Shown here: positions 54,925 to 62,195 of the stretch, one piece after another
Position numbering within the stretch: the first letter of the stretch is position 1
Layout: every line of letters starts with the position of its first letter
Assembly: GCA_910575585.1 (NCBI GenBank)
Contig: CAJTGF010000001.1
Span: 1-62,195 of the forward strand
Length of the DNA stretch: 62,195 bases
From: Clostridiaceae bacterium
GTDB lineage: Bacteria > Bacillota > Clostridia > Lachnospirales > Lachnospiraceae
Direction: 5' to 3'
Notes under the pieces: generated by a model
Database searches by the model: none
What the model saw: only the letters and a program-made list of their open reading frames with translations
Told to the model about the DNA's origin: nothing
Position numbers and translations under genes: made by a program

Positions 54925-56020
54925 AATCCGCAAGTGAAATATGATAATACTTTTCAACAGATTTAATAAACATATCGTTTTGACTTCCGCCAACATTGGT
55001 ATTGCTAAGAGCGCTACTATTGTCAGTAACTACCGGCATTATCTGGCTGTGTTTTCCTCTGACATACACCACCGGGGTATTGTTTTGAATCTGCATAAAT
55101 TTAAGCCATATATCGTCATTTCTCATACAAATATTTTTAAATACCTCTTTATTAAAAAGTTCCTGTGGCATACATCGCGGAGGATAGAGAACGCCGCCAA
55201 CGCCGAGGGCAAACAGTCCCATGGACGGTTTTGCAACACTTTTGCAATCTCCGTCCCACATATTGTAGTTTAAAAGATTTCCGTTCTCATCTTTCATCAT
55301 TCTATGAACCATTCTGGCTGATACAGCGTAAGGATAACGTTTGTAACTTTCCAATAATCCGCTGATCAGATCTTTTTCATAATAAATATCATCATCTACA
55401 GTAATAACGATGTCGTCAGGGTGTTCTTTTATCGCGTAATAATATTTTTTATGAACACTTATATTTTCTGGTCGAACCAGTATCTCTAATCCACGATCAC
55501 GCATAGCAAGCAAACGTTGGGGAACTTTCTCGCCTTCATCCAAATATAATATCACCCGATCTGCCTTAACACTTTGTTCCAGTATACTTTCTATTGTCAA
55601 ATAAGCTCTTGGCAGCCTTTTGGAATAACTTGTTAATGATACGATCACTTTCTGATCTCTAGGTTCTGTGATATTCACCCCAGATTCCTGTAAAAACATC
55701 TTATGGAGTTTATTGTTCATAAAAAAATACCGAAACATTTCAACTCGGATAATTGTATCTTTGAAGTACCATTCGTCAATATCATCGTACCATGTCTTAA
55801 GATATTGTACCGCTTCTCCTCCTGCTGACATAGCGATAATAATGTAATCAATATCATCCAGATTTAACTCTGATGCTGGCTTCACTTCATAACCATAAAA
55901 TTTGGATTTGGATGGAGTCGTTTCGGTAAAGTTCTTTATATGGATAAGATCTTTATTCTGTTGGAAAAAGTCCATATTGTTCCTCGCGATTTCTCCGGTC
56001 CCATATACGATTACATTCAT
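54917..56020 (-). CDS. Glycosyltransferase (GT-A) with N-terminal Rossmann-like module
   Basis: A 367-residue protein. Residues about 1-100 begin MNVIVYGTGEIARNNMDFF, a nucleotide-binding-like module. From about residue 120 a GT-A fold is suggested by VIVSLTSYSKRLPRAYLTIE and the metal-binding DDDIYYEKDL. AGGAGG precedes the ATG. Donor and acceptor unknown; cluster context suggests assembly of the rhamnose-containing glycan. Confidence 0.75.
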   Translation of the reverse strand: MNVIVYGTGEIARNNMDFFQQNKDLIHIKNFTETTPSKSKFYGYEVKPASELNLDDIDYIIIAMSAGGEAVQYLKTWYDDIDEWYFKDTIIRVEMFRYFFMNNKLHKMFLQESGVNITEPRDQKVIVSLTSYSKRLPRAYLTIESILEQSVKADRVILYLDEGEKVPQRLLAMRDRGLEILVRPENISVHKKYYYAIKEHPDDIVITVDDDIYYEKDLISGLLESYKRYPYAVSARMVHRMMKDENGNLLNYNMWDGDCKSVAKPSMGLFALGVGGVLYPPRCMPQELFNKEVFKNICMRNDDIWLKFMQIQNNTPVVYVRGKHSQIMPVVTDNSSALSNTNVGGSQNDMFIKSVEKYYHISLADYV

Positions 56021-56046
56021 AAATAATCCCTTCCTCCTGATCCTGT

Positions 56047-57159
56047 TTACTTTTCTAAAATCTTTTTTACATGCGTAATGGTTTGGTCATCAAGCTCTGG
56101 CCTTATCTGAGACGTTTCAAACAGGATTTTAGGCGTAAGAAGGCTGTCTTCCGGCAATAAAATATCAAATAAACATGGCTTGTCATCCTTTAGCCAATCG
56201 CAGTAATGATCCAGTTCTTTATAAGATGACAGCGCTGCGGCCCTGATTCCATAAGCTTTAGCAATTTTCTGAAAATCGGGAACCGAATAGCCTCCCAAAG
56301 CGGTTGTATTCGCAAATCTGTCGTCATGTTCTAAATGCTGTGTTTCACTGATTTTACCAAGAACTTTGTTGTTTAGAATAAAAATTTTTACAGGCAGTTT
56401 TTCTCTTTTCACGGTCTCCAATTCCTGAATATTCATTTGAAAACCACCGTCCCCAGTAATACAATAAGTAATCATATTTCCCAGAGCAACAGACGATCCT
56501 ATCGCGAAGGGGAGGCCGCATCCCATCGTGCCATAACCGCCGCTGATATGGATTCTTCCTTTATCGCCCTTCAATACCAGAGATTGCGCGCACCAGCACT
56601 GATGCATGCCCACATCAACGGAAACAATTGGGTTTGGAGGTAATAATGATCCGATTTTTTCAACAGCATGGTTCCCGGGCTGTTTATCATAATGATCCAG
56701 TATTCTCTTCGCCTCCATACACTGATTTTTCCAATCCGAGTAGTCAGAGTCTGTTTCCGAAAGAAGCATTCGCATAAAATCCCTGGCATCTGTTTGAAAC
56801 TTTTTTTCGTTTTCTTTAATATTACGGCTTAATTCATATTCATCAATATCACATCGCGCCAATTCTGCTTTTGGAGCAAAATTATCCGTATATCTCCCAA
56901 CCTGACGGATTCCTAACCTTGCCCCTACACTGACAATCAGATCACATTCATTAAGAATCATATTGGCAATTCGATTACCATGTGTTCCAATGAATCCAAT
57001 ATGTAGATGATCCTGTGCAAGGTCCACGCCATTCATCGTAGTTAAAACTGGTATATTCGTTTTACGGGCAAATTCATGAACCATATCAACCGCGTTCGCG
57101 CTCCGTACTCCATTACCCACCAGCAATACTGGCTTGCTGTATGTCGAGTGGAAAATCAA
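56047..57159 (-). CDS. ThDP-dependent acetolactate synthase-like enzyme, C-terminal fragment (frameshifted)
   Basis: Carries the central FAD/nucleotide-like domain (SKPVLLVGNGVRSANAV) and the C-terminal ThDP-binding domain with ITGDGGFQMNIQELETVKRE and the closing ILNN. The frame opens at 57159 in a different register from the upstream fragment, and the first meaningful residues (KPVLLVGNG) directly overlap the DNA that ends the N-terminal fragment. About 25-35 residues of the usual interdomain linker are missing, so an out-of-frame deletion split the gene. It may still be translated from an internal start but would lack the N-terminal catalytic glutamate. Confidence 0.8.
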   Translation of the reverse strand: MIFHSTYSKPVLLVGNGVRSANAVDMVHEFARKTNIPVLTTMNGVDLAQDHLHIGFIGTHGNRIANMILNECDLIVSVGARLGIRQVGRYTDNFAPKAELARCDIDEYELSRNIKENEKKFQTDARDFMRMLLSETDSDYSDWKNQCMEAKRILDHYDKQPGNHAVEKIGSLLPPNPIVSVDVGMHQCWCAQSLVLKGDKGRIHISGGYGTMGCGLPFAIGSSVALGNMITYCITGDGGFQMNIQELETVKREKLPVKIFILNNKVLGKISETQHLEHDDRFANTTALGGYSVPDFQKIAKAYGIRAAALSSYKELDHYCDWLKDDKPCLFDILLPEDSLLTPKILFETSQIRPELDDQTITHVKKILEK

Positions 57160-57646
57160 TGATTACACCTCCTTTCCGCCCCAGCAGCGCCATATTATAA
57201 GCGCGGCTGACTATATCAGGAAATCCTTCACTGCTGTTAGCTGTTACAGAGTATTTTGTAATATTTCTTGTCATTGACACAATATCCATCTCCTGAAATC
57301 CGTTTTGCCGGATACCTGAAAAACCTTTCATCTCATTGATCGGTACATTGCCGCAGATCCCCATCACTGGGTATCCGTCAAACCAGGCATCCGCCAGTCC
57401 GCCCAGGCCATTTACCGCGCCTGGGCCGGATGTTGTAAAATAAACACCTATTTTTCCGCTTGTTCTGGCAAATCCGTCAGCTGCCAAGGAACAGCCTTGC
57501 TCATTGTAGCAGACATGGGTTTTTATCTTATTCTTCTGCCTGTACAGCGCGTCCATAAAAGGTACAATGTATCCTCCTGCATAGCCAAATACGTCCGTTA
57601 CTCCGTGATTGATCAGGAAATCAACTAAATATTCAGAACAGTTCAA
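57113..57646 (-). CDS. ThDP-dependent acetolactate synthase-like enzyme, N-terminal fragment (frameshifted)
   Basis: The 177-residue fragment contains the N-terminal ThDP/PYR domain: GYAGGYIVPFMDAL, the catalytic Glu49 in CYNEQGCSLAADGFAR, and TTSGPGAVNGLGGLADAW. It ends shortly after the domain border (IDFPLDIQ) where the frame is lost. The start codon is TTG 57646, which overlaps the stop of the aminotransferase fusion gene (ATTGA), so the two were once translationally coupled. Together with the following fragment it is an inactivated or damaged ALS-like enzyme gene. Confidence 0.8.
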   Translation of the reverse strand: MNCSEYLVDFLINHGVTDVFGYAGGYIVPFMDALYRQKNKIKTHVCYNEQGCSLAADGFARTSGKIGVYFTTSGPGAVNGLGGLADAWFDGYPVMGICGNVPINEMKGFSGIRQNGFQEMDIVSMTRNITKYSVTANSSEGFPDIVSRAYNMALLGRKGGVIIDFPLDIQQASIAGG

Positions 57647-59529
57647 TATTTTTTCCCCCCTTTTACAGCTTCTATGGTAATTCTGAATTTACGCATAAAA
57701 TCCTTCATTGTGTCCATAGGGGCAACATTGATTCTATAAAACTGTTCTCCGTTATATTCAAAGATTCTGTACAGATATCCCTGTTGGATCATTTCTTCTC
57801 TTACAGCGGCGGCATTAACGCCTGTTATCTTCATATACAAGAAGTTTGTATCAGAACGATATGGATGAACATTCTCCATAGTTGCCAGTTCATGATAAAG
57901 CCATTCTTTGACAGTATGGATTTCTTGACGAATGTGATCATAATAAGCATCATCCTTCAGACATTCCATGGCTGACTTTCTGGCAATAACAGGAAGGCGA
58001 AGGAGCGGCAGATCAAGCCACAGTGCCTTCATGGCCCTTTTGCTTGCGATTCCATACCCTAACCTAAGACCTGCTAAAGCAAAAAATTTGGAAAATGTCC
58101 GGCTGAACATTATGTTATCATATTTGTTTATAAAGTAATTAATATCAATCGGGTCATATTCAAAGCCAAAGTACGCCTGGTCTACAAATACGAACGATAT
58201 GGGATTATTTTTTACAATCTTCTCCAAATCCTCAGGAGTTATTAGATTTCCGGAAGGCATAGCAGGGCTTGTTATAATAATAAATTTAGAGTTGTTTTTT
58301 TGGGCTTTCTGCATTAAGTCATCTATATCATGGTAGCATTTATCACCATCTTCATGAAAATGATAAAATGACTTACTTCCAAAACGGTAATCTACCACGC
58401 CTGGATAATAGCTCCAATGCGGAAGCGGAAGAAGGACATTATCATTCTCGCCGACCATAATGGTAATCATACTTCTTACAATTTCGGATCCGCTATTATG
58501 CAAAAAAATGTTGTCAGATTCAATATTGTATTTTTTTGAAATTTCCACAATAAGATCATCTGTTTCCTGTGAATCATACAAAAACAGTTCCTCAGAAACC
58601 GCTTCGTGAAATGGGATAAGCGCATTTGGAGACGGCCCCCACAGATTCTCATTAAAATGTAGTCTTCCGTGCCTGATATCTGTTTTGACTCCGGCATATC
58701 TGGTTACGCCATTATATTTACCATATAGATCATCCGCGATTACCTTCTTGGAATAGATGGTAAAATCCGGATCAAACATTTCAAACTCTTCAAGCGTATC
58801 AAATTCCAGCACAAGCCCGTCGTTCATTTTATTTGCGGTAATAGGAAGCTCTGAAAAATGGCGGATATGAAAATCGTCAATCAGTAAATTCCAGATTTCC
58901 GGATTCCCATATTCTGCTTCAAGCAGTTCAATAAACTTTTTGGAAAAACTTCTTGACCAGAAATTCGCGCCAATTGTGAACCACTGTTCCTCGCCGCCCC
59001 TTTTAATGCTTTCAATATAGCCCCGTTCATTCTCTACGATACAATATTCATCCGCGAAATTTTTGGTATAGGCACAAGTATAGAAAGACTCATAAACATA
59101 TTGCTGGAAGATGTTTTCTTCGTAATAGTTATCCGCGCAGCAGATATAAGAATTTCCTAAATAATTTCTTGCCGCGTATATCGATGAGACATTATTTTTC
59201 GTGTTATACTCTTGATTCTCAACGAGTATAACATCATACTTGTCCGACAAGTAGGAAAACATCTCTAATTTATACCCGACTACAACAATAATATTAGTAA
59301 TTCCGGCTTCCCTTAACTGGCGAATTTCCCTTTCAATAAGAACTTCACCTCTGACTTCAAAAAGCCCTTTAGGGAGGATTTTAGAGAGAGGCGCACATCT
59401 TTTCGATTCTCCCGCTGCCATAATTATGGCGTTATCAACGTGATACGGCTTTAATAATGCCTTTTCTTTTTCGGTAATTTCTCCTGATCTGTAGCGAGAC
59501 ATCAAGCTGATGAATTCTTCTTTCTTCAT
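57643..59529 (-). CDS. Nucleotidyltransferase/HisC-like aminotransferase fusion
   Basis: A 628-residue bifunctional protein. Residues about 33-260 are a LicC-like nucleotidyltransferase (IIMAAGESKRCAPLSKILPK, metal site CCADNYYEEN). Residues about 275-625 are a fold-type I PLP aminotransferase resembling histidinol-phosphate aminotransferase: HFNENLWGPSPNA, FVDQAYFGF (D450, Y453) and the PLP lysine K481 in SRTFSKFFALAGLRLGYG. The usual NPNNPTG loop reads SPAMPSGNL, with an unusual Ala. The likely job is to aminate a small phosphorylated carbonyl compound and link the product to a nucleotide. Coupled to the ThDP gene downstream. Confidence 0.85.
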   Translation of the reverse strand: MKKEEFISLMSRYRSGEITEKEKALLKPYHVDNAIIMAAGESKRCAPLSKILPKGLFEVRGEVLIEREIRQLREAGITNIIVVVGYKLEMFSYLSDKYDVILVENQEYNTKNNVSSIYAARNYLGNSYICCADNYYEENIFQQYVYESFYTCAYTKNFADEYCIVENERGYIESIKRGGEEQWFTIGANFWSRSFSKKFIELLEAEYGNPEIWNLLIDDFHIRHFSELPITANKMNDGLVLEFDTLEEFEMFDPDFTIYSKKVIADDLYGKYNGVTRYAGVKTDIRHGRLHFNENLWGPSPNALIPFHEAVSEELFLYDSQETDDLIVEISKKYNIESDNIFLHNSGSEIVRSMITIMVGENDNVLLPLPHWSYYPGVVDYRFGSKSFYHFHEDGDKCYHDIDDLMQKAQKNNSKFIIITSPAMPSGNLITPEDLEKIVKNNPISFVFVDQAYFGFEYDPIDINYFINKYDNIMFSRTFSKFFALAGLRLGYGIASKRAMKALWLDLPLLRLPVIARKSAMECLKDDAYYDHIRQEIHTVKEWLYHELATMENVHPYRSDTNFLYMKITGVNAAAVREEMIQQGYLYRIFEYNGEQFYRINVAPMDTMKDFMRKFRITIEAVKGGKKY

Positions 59530-59567
59530 TTTTTAATCCGCCTTTCTGCGAATGTTTTTTCTGATTC

Positions 59568-60791
59568 TTAAAAGCTCCTTTCATTATTAATATTAATTAG
59601 ACACTTTTCCAGAAACTCTTGACTGATGACCTCTGGCTCCATACATGCTATTTGGGAATTATTTATCCCCATTTCCAATAGATAGTTTTTTACTTTCTGG
59701 GAAACGGTAGCGTCCTGGATCGCAATTGCAATATAATCATAGGTTACTTCAAGGATATATTCGGGAGCACATGGCGTGAAACCTCCTATTGTTTGATCCC
59801 TTACATTCTGGTCTATCCATGCAACAACCGAATACTTATGATCCTTCGTTATACTTTCCATAAGTCTGATGCCCGTAAGTCCGGCTCCGTAAACGATGAT
59901 CCGGCTGCCTTCTTTTATAGAAGGGTACGGATATAAAAATCCATTGGAATGATGATAAAAAACATCGTAATCAACTTCAAGCAGTATTCTGGTCATCATG
60001 AAAAGCAGCCTTTTATACATATGAGGAGCGCAATGATGCTTGTCCAGTTCCGTTTTAATTGATTGATAAACCAGGGGAATGCTATGTCTAGCGCGTCTGC
60101 CTGGTAAATGGGTAATTGAGGACGATCTCATGACATAGTAATAACTGGTTTCTCTCATGACATAAACACTGTCTGCTTCCAACAGACAGAGCCAAAAAAA
60201 GACCAGGTCACTTGCTGTCAAAATATTGCTGTCAACCATCATCTGTATCCGCAGATGTAATTCTCTTTTGATTCCCCAGCACCACATACATGGAATCAGT
60301 CTTCTGATAAAACAAACATCTATATCCTGCAGATAAGAACAAATATCAGCGGAAGAATAAGAACCTTCCTCAATACAGGGTTCTTCTAAAGAATAGGTAT
60401 CCCCCCACTGAATATATCGGCCATTTAAATAGACCATATCGGCGCCTGACGAGATACCTTTACGGACCAACGTTTCAATTCTGGTGCTGCCGATCCAATC
60501 ATCTCCGTCTACATTTATGACATATTCACCGGTTGCGGCTTTTGCCCCTGCTTTGCGCGCGCCGACTACGGTACCTTCATTCTCTTTATGGATTACAACA
60601 ATACGTGAATCTTTTTCCGCATAAGTATCACATATTTGGCTGCTCCCATCTGTGGAACCGTCATCTACCAGAATGATCTCCAGATTTTGATATGTCTGGT
60701 GTATGATACTTTCTATACATTTTGCAAGATAATCTTTTACATTATAGATGGGTACTATGATACTGATTAAGACGTCATTATCCATATTCAT
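59568..60791 (-). CDS. Family 2 glycosyltransferase with C-terminal Rossmann-like module
   Basis: A 407-residue protein. The N-terminal GT2 domain is clear (ISIIVPIYNVKDYLAKCIES, LVDDGSTDGS, VDGDDWI). From about residue 308 a nucleotide-binding-like module begins (SRIIVYGAGLTGIRLMESI), similar to modules on two other proteins of this cluster but here at the C-terminus. GGAGG precedes the ATG. Confidence 0.87.
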   Translation of the reverse strand: MNMDNDVLISIIVPIYNVKDYLAKCIESIIHQTYQNLEIILVDDGSTDGSSQICDTYAEKDSRIVVIHKENEGTVVGARKAGAKAATGEYVINVDGDDWIGSTRIETLVRKGISSGADMVYLNGRYIQWGDTYSLEEPCIEEGSYSSADICSYLQDIDVCFIRRLIPCMWCWGIKRELHLRIQMMVDSNILTASDLVFFWLCLLEADSVYVMRETSYYYVMRSSSITHLPGRRARHSIPLVYQSIKTELDKHHCAPHMYKRLLFMMTRILLEVDYDVFYHHSNGFLYPYPSIKEGSRIIVYGAGLTGIRLMESITKDHKYSVVAWIDQNVRDQTIGGFTPCAPEYILEVTYDYIAIAIQDATVSQKVKNYLLEMGINNSQIACMEPEVISQEFLEKCLININNERSF

Positions 60792-60821
60792 TCTTTCCTC
60801 CGATATTTTTAGAAGCCTGAT

Positions 60822-61631
60822 TTATAACTTTACCTTACTTGCCGGGTGAACCTGCCGGTTTTCAAGCGGTGGCAGGTTCATGTAATCTCCATACAGCATT
60901 TTTAAATAGCTATCGTAATGTTTAAAAATCTTAAACGAATACCCTTCAAAGTCCTTTTCCATTGATTGGTCATAGAACTTTCGCGGCATCCCATAACGGC
61001 ATTGCTTTGGGAACGGAAAGGTCACATGACGTACCAGCCGTGTCTTTTTACGGCTGGTTCTGTCGGTCAGCATTTCTAGCTGCCAGAACCAGAAATCCCT
61101 GGGGATTTTGCTGATCAGGGTATACCACGCTCGTAAAAAAGGAGATTTCTCAGCCTTTTTCCCAACACTTGAATACTGTCCCTTACGGATACAGTAACAA
61201 TAGAAGTAATGTAGTCTGCGCAGCATAGGGTTATCCGGAACATTGTCGCAATAAAAAATATCAATACACACACCAGTATGACATTTGACATGTTCTTGTC
61301 CTTCTCTTAGGAAGGTAGTGCCATTCCGCCTCATTTTGGCAAACCCCCAAAGGTAATGTTTATCTGTGCGGTAATCCTGAAGAAAAAAACGTTCCGTGTT
61401 TAACTCTTTCTTGCATGCGTTATAAAATTTTTCGTATTCTTCATGCAGCATGATGATATCCGCGTCATCATCCCATGGTATAAAGCCGTCATGGCGAACG
61501 GCTCCAAGCAGAGTACCTCCGTCCAGAAAATATTGGATATCATATTTTCGGCAGATGCGATCTACCTCTATGAGCATTTCAAGTTCCATTAGCTGGAGTT
61601 TGCGTAGGAGTTCTCCCTCTATCTTGACCAT
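60822..61631 (-). CDS. LicD family phosphotransferase
   Basis: Second LicD protein of the window, 269 residues, with GTLLGAVRHDG (residues 39-49) and PWDDDAD (52-58) intact. It is the first gene of the minus-strand cluster. It would use a CDP-type donor; the fused nucleotidyltransferase two genes downstream is the natural candidate to make it. Confidence 0.87.
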   Translation of the reverse strand: MVKIEGELLRKLQLMELEMLIEVDRICRKYDIQYFLDGGTLLGAVRHDGFIPWDDDADIIMLHEEYEKFYNACKKELNTERFFLQDYRTDKHYLWGFAKMRRNGTTFLREGQEHVKCHTGVCIDIFYCDNVPDNPMLRRLHYFYCYCIRKGQYSSVGKKAEKSPFLRAWYTLISKIPRDFWFWQLEMLTDRTSRKKTRLVRHVTFPFPKQCRYGMPRKFYDQSMEKDFEGYSFKIFKHYDSYLKMLYGDYMNLPPLENRQVHPASKVKL

Positions 61632-61700
61632 GTTTCATCCCTTTCTTTTCGTTTTTCGACAAAGCCTATGTGTGCTAGTTTCGTAATCTGGAATCAATTA

Positions 61701-61889
61701 GTCTGACCAAAAAGCGGCAATGTTCACGAATCGTCTGACGTCATAGGAAAATACCTGCCCAAGTTGTCTGACTTATATGGCAGGATGTGCCCTTTTTTGC
61801 ACAGAAAAACAGATGTTCTGTAAAACGGGAGGGCTGGTCTGTTTATGGGGGTTAAAAAAGGTATACCTTTTTTGATTTAGCCGTCAGAC
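61701..61889. promoter_or_regulatory. Four GTCTGAC boxes upstream of the LicD gene
   Basis: GTCTGAC occurs at 61701-61707, 61733-61739 and 61766-61772, spaced 32 and 33 bases apart (about three helical turns), and its reverse complement GTCAGAC at 61883-61889. The 435-base spacer has no gene; boxes in phase suggest binding sites for a regulator, but no protein is identified. Confidence 0.45.
61854..61873. promoter_or_regulatory. Perfect 20-bp palindrome, copy 1
   Basis: AAAAAAGGTATACCTTTTTT is a perfect palindrome followed by GAT. A near-identical copy lies exactly 125 bases downstream. It could be an operator or a recombination site; it lies between the divergent LicD and cytidylyltransferase genes. 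Confidence 0.6.
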
Positions 61890-61978
61890 TATATATATCT
61901 TATTTATTATCGGCAATATGTATAAAAAATTAACCTTTTTTTTAAATTTAATGGATTTTTGCACCTGAAAATACTTCC

Positions 61979-61998
61979 AAAAAAGGTATACATTTTTT
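61979..61998. promoter_or_regulatory. Near-perfect 20-bp palindrome, copy 2
   Basis: AAAAAAGGTATACATTTTTT differs from copy 1 by one base and is likewise followed by GAT. The two copies are in the same orientation, 125 bases apart, close to twelve turns of B-DNA. It lies about 70 bases before the start of the cytidylyltransferase gene. Confidence 0.6.
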
Positions 61999-62066
61999 GA
62001 TATTTATAAACGAAAACACATCAGATCGACTTTTTACGCTCGTTAAAAATATTGAGGAGAAGCGAT

Positions 62067-62195
62067 ATGAATATAGCAGTGATCATTGCGGGCGGCCTGG
62101 GCCACAGGATGGGGCAGGATATCCCCAAGCAGTTCATAAACGTATTTGATAAGCCAGTTTTGATCTATACTCTTGAAGGATTCCAGAAACATCCC
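62067..62195 (+). CDS. IspD/TarI-type cytidylyltransferase, 5' part
   Basis: The first 43 residues of a gene that runs off the window. MNIAVIIAGGLGHRMG, PKQFINVFDKPVLIYTLEGF match the N-terminus of IspD-like enzymes, which include the MEP-pathway IspD and the CDP-ribitol-forming TarI. GAGGAG precedes the ATG. Next to a LicD gene and surface-glycan genes, a TarI-like role in making a CDP-alditol is the more likely one, but the sequence visible here does not decide. Confidence 0.85.
   Translation, partial: MNIAVIIAGGLGHRMGQDIPKQFINVFDKPVLIYTLEGFQKHP

Noticed and set aside
57113-57159. Programmed frameshift joining the two ThDP fragments
   Set aside because: No slippery heptamer was seen, and linker residues are missing, which points to a deletion rather than recoding.
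62067-62195. MEP-pathway IspD as the firm identity of the last gene
   Set aside because: Only 43 residues are visible and the glycan context favours a TarI-like role, so neither is asserted.

Overview
The window looks like chromosomal DNA of a motile, low-to-mid GC Firmicute of the Clostridia, most likely Lachnospiraceae. This is an inference from the FliY/CheC/CheD/CheV chemotaxis set, the FlbD and TIGR02530-type flagellar operon proteins, a LicT-type antiterminator with its RNA target, TTG/GTG starts with strong GGAGG ribosome sites, and EGR-repeat Rpn proteins. I saw no rRNA, tRNA, CRISPR array or prophage.

Layout. (1) 1-506: the 3' end of an Rpn-family gene and a bidirectional terminator. 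(2) 578-3977, minus strand: aroF-tyrA-aroA for chorismate and tyrosine synthesis, with a well-formed promoter. (3) 4195-7663: a PTS operon. A LicT-like antiterminator gene sits behind its own RAT/terminator leader and is followed by EIIA, an HPr paralogue and an EIICB permease of the glucose/N-acetylglucosamine family. (4) 7697-8716: galE. (5) 8915-34987: one long flagellar/chemotaxis operon, flgB-fliE-fliF-fliG-fliH-fliI-fliJ-fliK-flgD-(TIGR02530)-flgE-flbD-motA-motB-fliM-cheY-flgC-fliY-fliO-fliP-fliQ-fliR-flhB-flhA-fliA-two rod/hook genes-cheC-cheD-cheV. It differs from the Bacillus-type order: flgC is displaced to between cheY and fliY, fliL and flhF/flhG are not here, and FliY carries four internal copies of the FliM-type CheY-binding motif. 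(6) 35170-36096: a secreted protein with choline-binding-like repeats.

(7) 36202-46794, plus strand: a surface-glycan cluster that includes phosphonate genes. It encodes a CgeB-like glycosyltransferase, LicD, a phosphoesterase, an SDR epimerase, a nucleotidyltransferase, a TagF-like transferase, a Rossmann oxidoreductase, phosphonopyruvate decarboxylase, a small orphan protein, and a PEP mutase fused to a nucleotidyltransferase. The small protein is homologous to the N-terminal domain of the TagF-like protein, so this is a duplicated domain I do not recognise. (8) 46842-61631, minus strand: a second glycan cluster. It begins with LicD and a GT2, then a nucleotidyltransferase/HisC-like aminotransferase fusion, a frameshifted ThDP enzyme, another glycosyltransferase and two FkbM-like proteins, then gmd-rmd-manC-pgm (GDP-D-rhamnose), and ends with a serine recombinase. 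Part of it is strikingly AT-rich. (9) 61632-62066: a regulatory-looking spacer with two near-identical palindromes exactly 125 bp apart and repeated GTCTGAC boxes, followed by the start of an IspD/TarI-type cytidylyltransferase at the window edge.

How the parts may work together (inference): the two convergent clusters look like a cell-surface or flagellin decoration locus. Small phosphonate or amino-alcohol phosphate groups would be made, activated by CTP-type nucleotidyltransferases, and transferred to a rhamnose-containing glycan by LicD/TagF-type enzymes. The adjacent choline-binding-like protein could recognise such groups. The ThDP gene in the minus cluster is broken by an internal deletion with a frameshift, so that branch may be non-functional in this strain.
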